Source: Vanilla planifolia (Eukaryota; Streptophyta; Magnoliopsida; Asparagales; Orchidaceae). From it: a stretch of DNA of 64,000 nt. The first letter of the stretch is position 1, and each line of letters opens with the position of its first letter. The DNA lies in NCBI GenBank assembly GCA_023846275.1, contig CM043874.1, positions 21,509,130 to 21,573,129 of the forward strand, in the 5' to 3' direction. The notes below the pieces were generated by a model. That model was not told where the DNA came from, did not search any database, and saw only the letters and a program-made list of their open reading frames with translations. The position numbers and the translations under genes are program-made. Positions 50,462-61,395 of this stretch are shown here, piece after piece.

Positions 50462-53400
50462 ATGCCCACAAGATCTGGTAAAAAGTACGAAATGGAGACT
50501 TCACAACTAGACCAAATATTTGTGACTCTACAAGACCTCCTAACAAGAGTGGAAAATATTGAAACTAAATTAGAAGAGTTTGGAAATAAGATTACACAGC
50601 TAGAACATTCCCCCAGTGAACCTCCCCTATCCGAACCCGACATTGGTTACCCGCCCAACCACACTCTCCGTAGAGCCCATGAACCTTTTATGAGACGACC
50701 ACCAGAAAATGACGACGACAAACTCTTTAAATCCATCAAATGTGACACACCTACTTTTGAAGGGACTTTAAACCCAAAAGACTACATAGAATGGGAAGCA
50801 GCCATGGATAATTATTTCAAATGGTTTAGACTTAGTGACGAACGGAAGGTCCTATTTTCCCGAATGAAGTTAGCAAAACAGGCCCGACTATTTGTAGAAA
50901 CCATAGACACCAATCGTTACCAAAGAGGATTCCCACCCATAGGAACTTGGAATGAACTTAAGGGAATCCTTAGAGACAAATATATACCCCTCTCATACAA
51001 AAATCAATTACTAGACCAATGGCAGCGTTTATCTCAAGGAGGAAAGTCGGTAAATGAGTATATTTCTCGTTTCGATGAGTACCATTTACGCTGTGGCGTT
51101 AATGAAGACCCTTTAGTCACCCTCTCTCGATTTCGAGCAGGACTGAGAGAGGATGTACAGAAGGAACTCTTTATGCGCAATATCCACAACCTAGAAGAAG
51201 CCTATCGGATTGCCAGTGAGTTCGAACGTCTTCAAAAACTTTATCCTGTTAGGAGAATTGAGTCAACTCCCAAGCCAACCTTTAGAACCAATACTCCTGT
51301 ACCATCTACTAGTCATCCACCAGCACTTCCTTCGACAAATCCTACTCACAAGCCACCTACAACGCCTAGCCAACTTAGTCGACCCTCTGAAATAACTTGT
51401 TTTCGATGTAAAGGGCGAGGTCATGTAGCCGCTCAGTGCCCCACACGACAAGTAAACTATATAGGAGATGATGAAGATGACAAACATAGCATAGAAGGAG
51501 AGACTGAGGACTATGCCCCTGACTCCAATCTAGCTAATGAATATTATGAGGAAGGAGGTGAAGATGATGAAGAAGGTAATGACCCTATCACGGTTGTGAG
51601 ATGCACCTATACCCAACCTAAGATAAGTGAAGATTGGAGACGCACCACGATTTTTCATACTTTTGTTAAGCTTGGAGAAAAGGTTTGTAAGGTTGTCATA
51701 GATAGTGGTAGTAGTATTAATGCTATTTCTACTGATAGTGTGACACGTCTAGGACTTGCCACCACACACCATCCCAATCCATACACTGTCTCTTGGATTA
51801 ACGAAACTACTATTCCCGTCAAAAAGCAATGCATAGTACCCCTTAAATTTGGGCATTATTCAGAAGAGATTTTATGTGATGTTGTTCCTATGCAGGTTGG
51901 GAGCATTATATTAGGACGACCTTGGTTGTATGACCATGATGTCCTTCTTACAGGAAAGTCCAACACCTGCATATTTACACACCAAGGCCAAAAAATTAAG
52001 TTACACCCTTCCCCACCTAGAGATCATGTTCAACCTATTAAAAAGAAGCCGATTACAAACCAAGGAAAGAAAATTCAATTTATATCTCAAAGCGAAGTAG
52101 AAAAAGAATTTACTGACGGATCTGCTGTCTGGGCCATAGCAGTAAGAGAAGTTTCAGGAGAAGTACCAAACATAGCTATCCCACCAACCGTTGAACCTAT
52201 CTTATCAAGTTTCCCTGATGTTTTTGTCGAAGAACCACAATGTTTGCCCCCACTCCGAGATATACAACATGCTATAGACCTAGTACCTGGAGCTAGCTTA
52301 CCCAACTTACCCCACTATAGAATGAACCCGACTGAACACCAGGAACTAGCTCGACAAATCCAGGAACTGTTAGATAAAGGTTTCATACGGGAGAGCCTTA
52401 GTCCTTGTGCAGTCCCTGCCCTCTTAGCACTTAAGAAAGATGGATCATGGAGGATGTGTATCGACAGTAGGGCCATTAATAAGATAACTGTGAAATATAG
52501 ATTCCCTATCCCACGCTTAGATGATCTATTGGACCAAATGAGCAGAGCAACCATTTTTTCAAAAATTGACTTAAAAAGCGGTTACCACCAAGTTAGAATT
52601 CGGCCTGGGGATGAGTGGAAAACAGCTTTTAAAACCAAAGATGGGTTATATGAATGGTTAGTTATGCCCTTTGGTTTATCCAATGCCCCAAGTACGTTCA
52701 TGAGGATAATGACCCAAATACTTCGACCGTACTTAGGAAAATTTGCAGTAGTATATTTTGATGATATTCTAATTTTCAGTCACACCCTTGAACATCATAT
52801 AGAGCATTTGACAAAAATCTGTTCCACACTTAAGGAAAATCATCTCTATGCTAATCTTAAAAAATGTGCCTTTGTTACTGATCGTGTGAACTTTTTAGGC
52901 TTTATTGTCTCAAAGGATGGCGTGTCGGCCGACCCCGATAAAGTTAAAGCGATAGTTGAGTGGCCAGCACCTCAATCAGTCCATGATGTTAGAAGTTTTC
53001 ATGGGTTGGCAACTTTTTATAGACGATTCATCAAAGGCTTTAGTACAATCACCGCCCCTATAACTGATTGTATAAGAAAGGGAAATTTTGATTGGACCCC
53101 CGCTGCTGAGAAAGCATTTAATAAAATTAAAGAAAGTATGACTAAAGCTCCTATACTTCGACTTCCTGAATTTTCTATTGTATTTGAAGTTTCCTGTGAT
53201 GCATCAGGCGTAGGAATAGGTGGAGTCCTTAGTCAAGAAGGACGACCAATTGCATACTTTAGTGAGAAATTGAATGATTCCCGTAGAAAGTATTCTGTCT
53301 ATGACAAAGAATTTTACGCAATAGTCCAGACTCTTAGGCATTGGAGGCATTATCTTTTGCCTCAGGAATTTGTGTTGTATTCCGACCACGAGGCCTTAAG

Positions 53401-55048
53401 ATTCCTAAATTCACAAAAGAAATTAAAACCACAACATGCTAAGTGGGTCGAATTTCTTCAAAGCTATACCTTCGTCCTGAAACACAAACCTGGCATAGAA
53501 AACAAAGTCGCCGATGCCCTCAGTAGAAGAGTCAACTTACTCACCACGTTAGCAGTATCAGTCACCGGCTTTGAGACTTTACCCGACCTGTACCCCGTTT
53601 GTATTAATTTTGGAGCAATTTACAAGGAACTTATTGTCGATCCCACTAAAGTCGTACATGACTATACAATTAAGGAAGGATACCTCTTTCGAGGAAAGCA
53701 ACTATGTATCCCTCAAACCTCACTTAGAGATTTTTTAGTTTGGGAAATACATGCTGGAGGATTAACAGGTCATTTTGGGCGAGACAAAACAATTGTGGCT
53801 TTGGAAGACAGGTTTTTTTGGCCAGGAATGAAGCGACAGGTTGCTCGAATAATCGCTGGATGTAGAACTTGTGCAGTCGCCAAGCAACGTGCCCAAAACA
53901 CCGGACTATATATTCCCTTGCCCATACCGTCACGACCTTGGGAAGACCTTAGTATGGATTTTGTCCTTGGGCTACCAAAAACCCTTCGAAGGCACGACTC
54001 CATTTTTGTGGTAGTTGATCGATTTACAAAAATGGCACGATTTATACCATGCTTTAAAACTTCAGATGCTTCTCACATAGCTAGGTTATTTCTTGATGAA
54101 ATTGTTAAGATTCACGGGCTACCCAAAACCATCGTATCTGATAGGGACGTACGTTTCACTTCGTATTTTTGGAAGACTCTTTGGCATCTTATGGGAACAA
54201 AGTTAAAATTTTCATCTGCCTACCACCCACAAACCGATGGCCAAACCGAAGTAGTAAATCGAAGTTTAGGAAGCCTATTGCGATGTTTGGTAGGAGAAAA
54301 CGTAAAAAACTGGGATTTATTATTATCACGTGCTGAATATGCTTACAACAGTTCTGTTAATCGATCTATAGGAATGAGTCCCTTTGAAGCTTATAATGGA
54401 TACAAACCACATAGCCCAATTGATCTTGTTCCACTTCCCATTCAAGCACGTACATCTGAATCTGCACAAGAATTTGCACAACATGTGAGAGAAATTCATA
54501 AATATATCAAAGATAAAATAAATCTGAGTAATGAGCAATATAAGAGATTAGCTGATGCACACAGAAGGCATAAAGAATTCTCGGAAGGAGACTACGTAAT
54601 GATTCGAATCCGGTCCGAAAGATTCCCACCAGGAGTCTTGAGGAAGTTACATGCCCGAGGTGCTGGCCCATTTCGAATCTTAAAAAAGATTGGACCAAAT
54701 GCATACACTGTGGAGCTACCAGATGACTATGGCATCAGCAACACCTTCAACGTCTCAGATCTGGTGGCTTACAAGGAGCCGATCGAGATTCCCAGTGAAC
54801 CACTCGAGCCCACTTCAACACCCCTTGAGAGTGAACCCCTACCTGAGTGCCCACCAGCCTATCAAGGTAAGAAAAGAGAGCAGATTGAAAGGGTATTGGA
54901 TGATCAAACTATATTAACAAGAAATCGAAGTTATCAGAGGTATCTTGTTCGCTGGAAGGACAGACCAGACTCCGAAGACACTTGGATCACAAGGGAAGAG
55001 TTACAGAAATTAAATCTGGAAGCGTTGGAAACTTACGAGGGGAAATAA
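50462..55048 (+). CDS. Gag-Pol polyprotein of the chromovirus
   Basis: A single 1528-codon frame encodes all parts in Ty3/gypsy order, to be cut by its own protease. Gag occupies about residues 1-330, with the gag core at 95-255 and a zinc knuckle CFRCKGRGHVAAQC at 313-326. Protease has DSGS at 414-417. Reverse transcriptase spans about 600-880, with D703 and YFDD at 765-768. RNase H has D913, E950, D975 and D1018. Integrase has the zinc ligands H1097, H1104, C1134 and C1137, catalytic D1166, D1227 and E1263, and a GPF module at 1402-1404. A chromodomain lies at about 1474-1520. No stop or frameshift interrupts it. The chromodomain keeps the Trp of RYLVRWK but lacks the other two aromatic cage positions of HP1-type domains. 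The start is the first Met after the leader. Gag and Pol share one frame, so no frameshift signal is needed. Confidence 0.97.
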   Translation: MPTRSGKKYEMETSQLDQIFVTLQDLLTRVENIETKLEEFGNKITQLEHSPSEPPLSEPDIGYPPNHTLRRAHEPFMRRPPENDDDKLFKSIKCDTPTFEGTLNPKDYIEWEAAMDNYFKWFRLSDERKVLFSRMKLAKQARLFVETIDTNRYQRGFPPIGTWNELKGILRDKYIPLSYKNQLLDQWQRLSQGGKSVNEYISRFDEYHLRCGVNEDPLVTLSRFRAGLREDVQKELFMRNIHNLEEAYRIASEFERLQKLYPVRRIESTPKPTFRTNTPVPSTSHPPALPSTNPTHKPPTTPSQLSRPSEITCFRCKGRGHVAAQCPTRQVNYIGDDEDDKHSIEGETEDYAPDSNLANEYYEEGGEDDEEGNDPITVVRCTYTQPKISEDWRRTTIFHTFVKLGEKVCKVVIDSGSSINAISTDSVTRLGLATTHHPNPYTVSWINETTIPVKKQCIVPLKFGHYSEEILCDVVPMQVGSIILGRPWLYDHDVLLTGKSNTCIFTHQGQKIKLHPSPPRDHVQPIKKKPITNQGKKIQFISQSEVEKEFTDGSAVWAIAVREVSGEVPNIAIPPTVEPILSSFPDVFVEEPQCLPPLRDIQHAIDLVPGASLPNLPHYRMNPTEHQELARQIQELLDKGFIRESLSPCAVPALLALKKDGSWRMCIDSRAINKITVKYRFPIPRLDDLLDQMSRATIFSKIDLKSGYHQVRIRPGDEWKTAFKTKDGLYEWLVMPFGLSNAPSTFMRIMTQILRPYLGKFAVVYFDDILIFSHTLEHHIEHLTKICSTLKENHLYANLKKCAFVTDRVNFLGFIVSKDGVSADPDKVKAIVEWPAPQSVHDVRSFHGLATFYRRFIKGFSTITAPITDCIRKGNFDWTPAAEKAFNKIKESMTKAPILRLPEFSIVFEVSCDASGVGIGGVLSQEGRPIAYFSEKLNDSRRKYSVYDKEFYAIVQTLRHWRHYLLPQEFVLYSDHEALRFLNSQKKLKPQHAKWVEFLQSYTFVLKHKPGIENKVADALSRRVNLLTTLAVSVTGFETLPDLYPVCINFGAIYKELIVDPTKVVHDYTIKEGYLFRGKQLCIPQTSLRDFLVWEIHAGGLTGHFGRDKTIVALEDRFFWPGMKRQVARIIAGCRTCAVAKQRAQNTGLYIPLPIPSRPWEDLSMDFVLGLPKTLRRHDSIFVVVDRFTKMARFIPCFKTSDASHIARLFLDEIVKIHGLPKTIVSDRDVRFTSYFWKTLWHLMGTKLKFSSAYHPQTDGQTEVVNRSLGSLLRCLVGENVKNWDLLLSRAEYAYNSSVNRSIGMSPFEAYNGYKPHSPIDLVPLPIQARTSESAQEFAQHVREIHKYIKDKINLSNEQYKRLADAHRRHKEFSEGDYVMIRIRSERFPPGVLRKLHARGAGPFRILKKIGPNAYTVELPDDYGISNTFNVSDLVAYKEPIEIPSEPLEPTSTPLESEPLPECPPAYQGKKREQIERVLDDQTILTRNRSYQRYLVRWKDRPDSEDTWITREELQKLNLEALETYEGK

Positions 55049-55087
55049 GGACCGATTTACTCATCGAAGATGAGTTTTTCCCACCCC

Positions 55088-55094
55088 GGGGAAA
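55088..55094 (+). other. Purine-rich tract before the 3' LTR
   Basis: GGGGAAA lies directly upstream of the 3' LTR start (55096) and is the likely plus-strand primer. It is short, so the exact limits are uncertain. Confidence 0.6.
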
Positions 55095-55095
55095 T

Positions 55096-56433
55096 TGGTG
55101 CGGACACCAGTTACATTCGAGACTTTCGACGCGCCCAATCCCGTCAGGCACGATATAGCTCGAGGGATTTATTTTTGTGCATGGTCAATTTGGAGCTCGA
55201 AAATAAAATCTATGCTCAAAAACGGATTTTTAAAACATCAAGACACTCACCGGTGACTCAGGTCCCACCGCCCCGCCGAACGCCGTCCGTCCGCCGCCGT
55301 CCGCCGGCAGTCCGCTGGCCGCCGCCCAACAGCAGCTCCGCAGGCGCGCGCGCGCGTGCTCAGCCAGGACCGCGGCGCGCCCCCGCGCGCGGGTACCGCA
55401 CCATCGGCGCGACGGCCCCTGCGGGCCGCCAGCAACCCGTCCGCCTCCGATCGGGTCACCGCGGTCGGTATCGGGTCCGCCCGTCCCGATTATGCTTTCG
55501 GGTCACCCGCCCGCCCTCGCGGGTCGGCGCGACCCGAACTCCGCCGCACCCGCCCACGCCACGCCGAAAGCGCCGACAGCAGTGCCCCCCCGCCCATACG
55601 CGCAGCGCACATGCGACAGCTCAAACGCCCCATTGCAAGTTCTAATTAAGTTTGGAAGCAGCTTATTTTAAGGCTTTTATGTATTTTTGTACCCTTAGGC
55701 TCCCTATAAAAGGGGAGGCCTACCCTTATGTTTTAGAGGACGCTTAGTGAATGAGAATTTGTGTTTTCTTGCATCTTGTTGAGAGCTCAAGTGTGAGTGC
55801 ATCAAGAACTTCGACGTGCTGATTCGTCGAGGCTCCGATACTGGAAGGAGGGGTGTGAGGCCCAAGCGGTGAGACGCCGTGCCAGTCCATCAACCATTCT
55901 GAAGCAATTTCTTCGCGCATCACCCACGAAACGCAAGTCAACTTCCGTACTAACGGTACGCTCGGAAACTTCCCGCCACTTCCCTTACTTGACGTGTTTC
56001 CTTCGCGGATTTTGGATTTCCTCGCTGTTCACTTTCCTACTATCCGATTTTCTTCGTTGCCTCTGGTTCACTCTTTTCGCGTACAACTTACTTCGTTATC
56101 CTCGAAACTAGTGTTGATTAGTTCGATCATCCGACTCTTAATTCTGTGTTGAGCGATCTTTCAAAATTTTATTTTTCGAGATCGGTATTATTAACCCATC
56201 CCGAGTACCCCGTGTCTGTGCCGTCGAGAGGTAGTGGGCCTAGCATACGGAGCAACCTCTGTGTTGCCCACGGTCCCCTCTTGGCTAGGATCACCTTGGA
56301 CGGGTGTCTCAAGCGTGTTACCTTTTTCGAAATTTCACGTAACTTCCCACAAGTTTTCTTTATTTCCCTAAAAGTTTGCAGGTTAATCGCTTGTATTGCT
56401 CAATAAACAAAGGCTTAAATCCGTCCGGCATCA
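55096..56433 (+). repeat. 3' LTR of the chromovirus
   Basis: It begins TGGTGCGGACACC and ends CCGGCATCA, collinear with the 5' LTR. Differences include the seventh-to-ninth bases after the start (GGG/GGA), GTGCAGGG/GTGCATGG, a 2-base indel in the C run near 55588, and TAATGGTACC/TAACGGTACG near 55950. A TATA box is at 55705-55711 and AATAAA at 56402-56407. Confidence 0.97.
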
Positions 56434-56438
56434 TTACT
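56434..56438. repeat. Right target-site duplication TTACT
   Basis: A perfect copy of 48963-48967 directly after the 3' LTR. Confidence 0.95.
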
Positions 56439-56840
56439 ACATATTCTTCATTCTTCTTGAATCACTTCTCTATTCATAACATCTTATACAAATGATTAGT
56501 TTGTATTTATTTGATTTTGTTATCATCAAATCTCATAAGATATAAGAGTAATAATTCTGCTATAAGATATGATTATATATAGGTGATAATCAATTAGCTA
56601 ACTAAATTAGCTCATTTCTTGGCTATCAAAATAACTTGTTCTCCATAAAAGTTACTTGCATTATATGTGAATCAAATTGTGTGCCCTCATTATGCACATA
56701 AAGTGATTATCTATGATAGAGATTTAAAGTTTATGTCTCACTACTTAGGTCTTGCATCTCTTATCATAGTACTAGATCCCTAATGAATCAACACATAATA
56801 GTTCTTGTTATGATCAACTCTAAGATCTCAACAAGACGTA
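56439..56840. other. AT-rich DNA right of the chromovirus
   Basis: No readable coding trace. It may be the decayed reverse transcriptase end of the copia relic that lies to the right. Confidence 0.3.
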
Positions 56841-59060
56841 ATAAAATAGTAGAACTTCTACTCATGTCAAAATCATCATTTTTTGCTTCTTCATAACTTT
56901 CTTCTACAACATTCTCATCTTTGGGTATCATTAATTTTTGCTTTTTAACATATTGGTCTTCCTAATTCCAAATAACATCTTTATTAATTGCTTATGGTTA
57001 GCTTTTGCATCTTGATATTATATACTTTATAACCTTTAATGCATTGTAACCTCAAAAGCTTAGTTTCTCTATTTTTTCTTCTAATTAATTCTCTTTACAA
57101 CTACAATGCACATATAACAGTGACTTTCAATATTCATAAATGCTTTTATTGATATCTTTCATTCATTCCAAGCCTTAATAAGTATCTTTCCTTGTAATGT
57201 TATAACTGAACATCTATGGAGTAAATATATTACGATATATATTGCATCTATATATAACATTTTTAGCATTTTCTTCTCTTCTAACATAGATCCAACCATT
57301 TTCATCACTGTACAATTCTTTCTTACAGACACACCAGTTTACTCTAGTGTATAACTAACAGTGAACAAATGCTTTATTTCTTCATCTTCAAAAATTTTGT
57401 CAAATTGGTTAGATACATACTCCAATATTCAATCAATTAATGTCTTCTTTTTATAATTTAATTTTCAACAAAGTTCTTAACCCTCTTGAAAATAATAAAT
57501 ACTTGTAACCTCTATTACATATAGTAGAACCATGTCATCCTAATATTGTCATTAATGAAGAGAAGGAAGTGCTTATATTTTTCAAACATTGACACCCTCA
57601 TTGGTCTACACACATCTATATGCATAAGTTCATACCATTCACCCTCCATGCTTGGCCACAAGGGAACAAATTCCTTCGTTTCTTTTTTAGAAGATATTCT
57701 TCACATATTCCTTTTACTTCTTTATTAGCAAGTAAGTTGGTCATCATGATTTTCTTTTTAGAAGCTTTAATACATGAAAGTTGAAATGACCAAGCCTTCA
57801 ATTATAGAGTAGCAATTGGATCTCTTTAGCTTTCATGATTATTACTTTGTATGATCTCTTTGAATATGAAAATTTCTATCTCTTCAACTTTATCTTTTCT
57901 ATCTCTTTCCCTTATCACTTCTGTCATAACTAGTATATGAGTTTTATTTGAACAAAAGAGTATATTTGCTTTCCATTATTTGACTAATAGTTAATAGATT
58001 TGTCTCGAGGTTAAGAACTAGAAAAACATCTTTGATAAGTTTTGTACCATTATTTATCTCCACTGATATAATTCCTTTGCCTTTAATAGATACCAAATCT
58101 CCATTTTCTAATTTCACTTGAGACTTCTCCAATATATTGATGTCTCCAAAAATATTTTATTATTTTTATTTAATTATTGCACCTATTATCTATATCTTAT
58201 GTATCTTCCTTAACTTCAAATACAATATGACAAGCTCAAAATAGATTATCTTTTTTTCCTTACCTTCAATGTGGTTAGCATGATTCTTTTCTTTAAATAG
58301 ATAAAATTTTTTAAAAGATCAAAATTCTTGCAATTCTAATATTATAACTTCTCCTAATGCCAACAATCTTTTTCTAAATAGTGGTTCTTATAGATCTACC
58401 AATTTATGGCTATTCTTTTTCCTTTTTCTTCATGACTCTTTTTATTTATGGACTATTATTTCTAGAGCTTTTTTTAAAAAAAAAATCTCCTCTCATTATC
58501 TCTTGATTTATAAGACCTTAGCTTTAATTGAAAGATATTTTCAAATGTGCTCTTATCATGCCTTCTCAACATTTTTTTCATAAGTCTTTAGATGATCAAC
58601 TAATGTTGTGATAAATAGAATAGATAAATCTTTTCTTTCTTCAATAGTTTTCACCATTGTATCATATTTTTTTATGATGCTAATTAATATTTTTCATGTT
58701 GTCTTTTTGTCCAAAATAGTTTAAATATTTTATTTACTTTTGTATAATAATCCTTGATGGTCTTAGAATCTTTAATCTTGATATTTTATAGATCTCTCGT
58801 TAGAGTTTGAAGTTTGATGACATGTACCTTTTCCTTGAAACTCATCCTTGAGTGTTTTGTGTGCTTGCTTCACACTTCCAGTTCTACAAATCCTTAAAAA
58901 ATTCATACTCACCACTACCAATTAAATGCTTTAGAGAGCCCTCCAATCCTTATCTTTTTCTTTCTTTAATTTCTTTAGTTGTTTAAGGGATAAAGTAAAG
59001 ATATCTTCTATAAAGAAAATATTTTTTTAATATCATCTTATAAATTTTTGGACAATCAAA
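56841..59060 (-). mobile_element. Decayed Ty1/copia relic: gag, pre-integrase and integrase
   Basis: Minus-strand frames follow copia order from high to low coordinates. A UBN2-type gag trace lies at about 59060-58500 (SVKQAHKTLKDEFQGK and a DxxTIKDYY-like segment). A pre-integrase domain at 58132-57944 has LENGDLVSIKGKGIISV and LNLETNLLTISQIMES, matching the usual G-x-G-x-V...N-L-L-S-x-x-Q-L pattern. The integrase start at 57801-57616 has ICEEYLLKKKRRNLFP, where the second zinc Cys is lost. The integrase end lies at about 57260-56850, with IYIVIYLLHRCS resembling the TAVYLLNRCPT motif. Stops are common. No LTRs were found. Confidence 0.65.
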
Positions 59061-60580
59061 TTGGCCATTATTTTGATAAACTAAAAATTATGTTCTTCTA
59101 ATGAAAACAAAACATGAAGAGAAATTGGTTAGAATTGATGGTAATCATATAGGTAAATTGAAGCACTATTAATATATAACTGAATGTAACTCTTATATTT
59201 GTGTTAAATAATTTTGAGAGACCAATGAAGACTTTTGAAAATGACTAAAAAGCTAGAGACCAAATATAACACTTAAAGGAGAAGAAGATACTTGATTATA
59301 ACTCTATAATACTTCAATTACAAATGAGTGGATGGTTAGTATTTATAGTAGTTTTATATCCATTCTGGAAACTTTCATCCAAATCTCCTAGGACTTCTTT
59401 AGAATATAGATTATTTAGAATATTTTATCAAAATCTTAATACTTCTAATACATTTCACATAATTCTAAATTAATGTAGAGGCTTCTAAAATTTTGTAAAA
59501 TATTCATGAGAATCCTAGAAAAATAGATCGTATTTTAATAGTTAAAGCTTCTATTTTTGATATTCAAAGAGACTAGGACAGCACCATTTAAGATCTTCAA
59601 TAATTTTCTTAATTTGATATGCAAATTGAACTACTAAAAAAGAGATTTATGTTTTTTAAAATATATGCTTGCATCTAATAATTTCTATTATAAATATTTT
59701 TTTAAAAGTAACTTTACAAAAGCAACATTTATAGCCACAAACCAACACTCAAGCTGAGATATATAACAATGCAATTAATCTCTTAAAATAGAGAGTGAAG
59801 GGAGGTGGTATATTCACCTGCTAAAGCATATGGATAGTAATTGAGCCCTCTTTTTGGGCCAGAGACGGCAAAACTCCCAAAGCATACATAGAGTGTATTT
59901 TCTCAAGGCAAAGAAAACAAAATATATGACCCTCCCCTTCCTTCTTATTCTCTCTTCTCTTTACATTGATCTATTGACATTGCCCTCATGAGAAACTCAT
60001 GGCTAATAAGCCCTATTGATTGAGGCATGTGACTTGAGTTATCATCTCACAACATAAATGGCATAGGGATGCTCAACAACCCATTAAAATAACTCGAAAA
60101 GAAGTTGAATTGTCTAAATCGAAGTTTCTTTAACATACCAACAGATCATTCACTAACTTAAACTCTTCATTATCTCATGCTCTACAGTTCAATGATGACA
60201 ATAGAAATGAAAACAATCATTATCAATTGAACCCTATTATAAACAGTATATTAATGTAGGTAAAAAAATTAAACAAAAGATAAAACCACTAAGATGAGTT
60301 TGTCAAAAAAAAATATTAATACTAATTCTTAGATATGAATAATGATATATGATATCTAAGTCATAACTATTATTTTTCTAAAGAATGTATTCAACAAACA
60401 ATATATTTTTTTTATCAAAACTCTATTTTTATTTACATAAAATAATTTTTTTGAATTTTTTTTTTCTAAACTCATAGATTATATAACCTTTCTTTATAAC
60501 AAGCAATGTCTGTTCCTAATTTTAGGTATAATTATGGAAGCATGTGATAGAGTTTTGTTGTTCAAAGACATGCATATAAT
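59061..60580. other. AT-rich intergenic DNA
   Basis: No gene or defined element recognised. Confidence 0.35.
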
Positions 60581-60589
60581 TACCCATGG

Positions 60590-60597
60590 GCGGGAAA
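60590..60597. promoter_or_regulatory. E2F-like site upstream of the SOFL gene
   Basis: GCGGGAAA (TTTCCCGC on the other strand) equals the consensus plant E2F site. It lies about 800 bp before the SOFL start, beside a local rise in GC. A single 8-base match can occur by chance. Confidence 0.25.
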
Positions 60598-61150
60598 CGT
60601 TGGGACTGGCTTGTAGTTGGTAAGGCGACACTATAGAGTATTAAAGATGGTTTGCAAGGGCTCCAGGAATAATAAAAAAAATAGATTTATCAATCTCTTG
60701 ATCACAATGGCTATACTAAATGATAGATAAATGACGAAGTATAATATTATATTATTCTCATATAAATAGGTTGTCTCATGTTTAGTAATAACAGAGAAGT
60801 TGCCCAAAACTACTACCATACTCGAGTAAAGCTTGCCGTTTCCCCGGGCCTCATGCAAGCCCTGTAATCACATGATAGCTACCAAAGTACTACCCATGCT
60901 AGGGCAGCGCAGTACGGCAAAACATGTGCAGCAGGCACAGCGGAGAAAAATAAAAGAAAGGGGAGAAAGAGAGAGGAAGTGAACAAACCAAAAAAGAATG
61001 GAGGGGCCTCTCCGATGCATACACGTATTGGCTGCTTCGCCTTCGGTCCTTCCGGGATTCCAGAGCCATGTAATGCAGCTGCTGGGCGTACACGTCCTCG
61101 CTCTGTATTGCATGTGATTTGTGAACCGTATCTCTCTCCTACACAGTTTT

Positions 61151-61173
61151 CTCTCTCTCTCTCTCTATCTCTT
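61151..61173 (+). repeat. CT-rich microsatellite in the SOFL leader region
   Basis: A (CT)8 run followed by ATCTCTTTC lies about 230 bp before the SOFL start. Pyrimidine tracts of this kind are common in plant 5' leaders and core promoters. Confidence 0.6.
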
Positions 61174-61395
61174 TCCCGATTTCTCCAACAAAGAGCCCGA
61201 TGTCCAACTGGCAGTTTTAATTTCATCTGCAACGAGGAAACCGAGATGGTGTTCGAAGCATGGAGATAACGACAAGATAGCTCTGGGATTTGGATGTGAT
61301 ACTGTTCACTCCTCTTCCTCTACTCCTAAAAAAAAAAACTCAGCTGCAGCTCATAGAGAAAGAAGCCTCAACTCCACGCTCGTTTCATCAGAGAG

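Larger units (their letters stand above)
48968..56433 (+). mobile_element. Complete Ty3/gypsy chromovirus LTR retrotransposon
   Basis: The element is 7466 bp: 5' LTR, tRNA-Met primer-binding site, one gag-pol frame, a purine-rich tract and 3' LTR, bounded by TTACT duplications. The LTRs (1336 and 1338 bp) differ by about 15 substitutions and one 2-base indel, about 99% identity, so insertion is recent. At a commonly used grass substitution rate of 1.3e-8 per site per year this would be roughly 0.4 million years; the rate for this species is unknown. All catalytic motifs are present, so the copy may be capable of autonomous movement. The C-terminal chromodomain and the HPGE-like sequence after the stop suggest the Galadriel/Monkey clade, a tentative inference needing a reverse-transcriptase tree. 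Confidence 0.97.
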
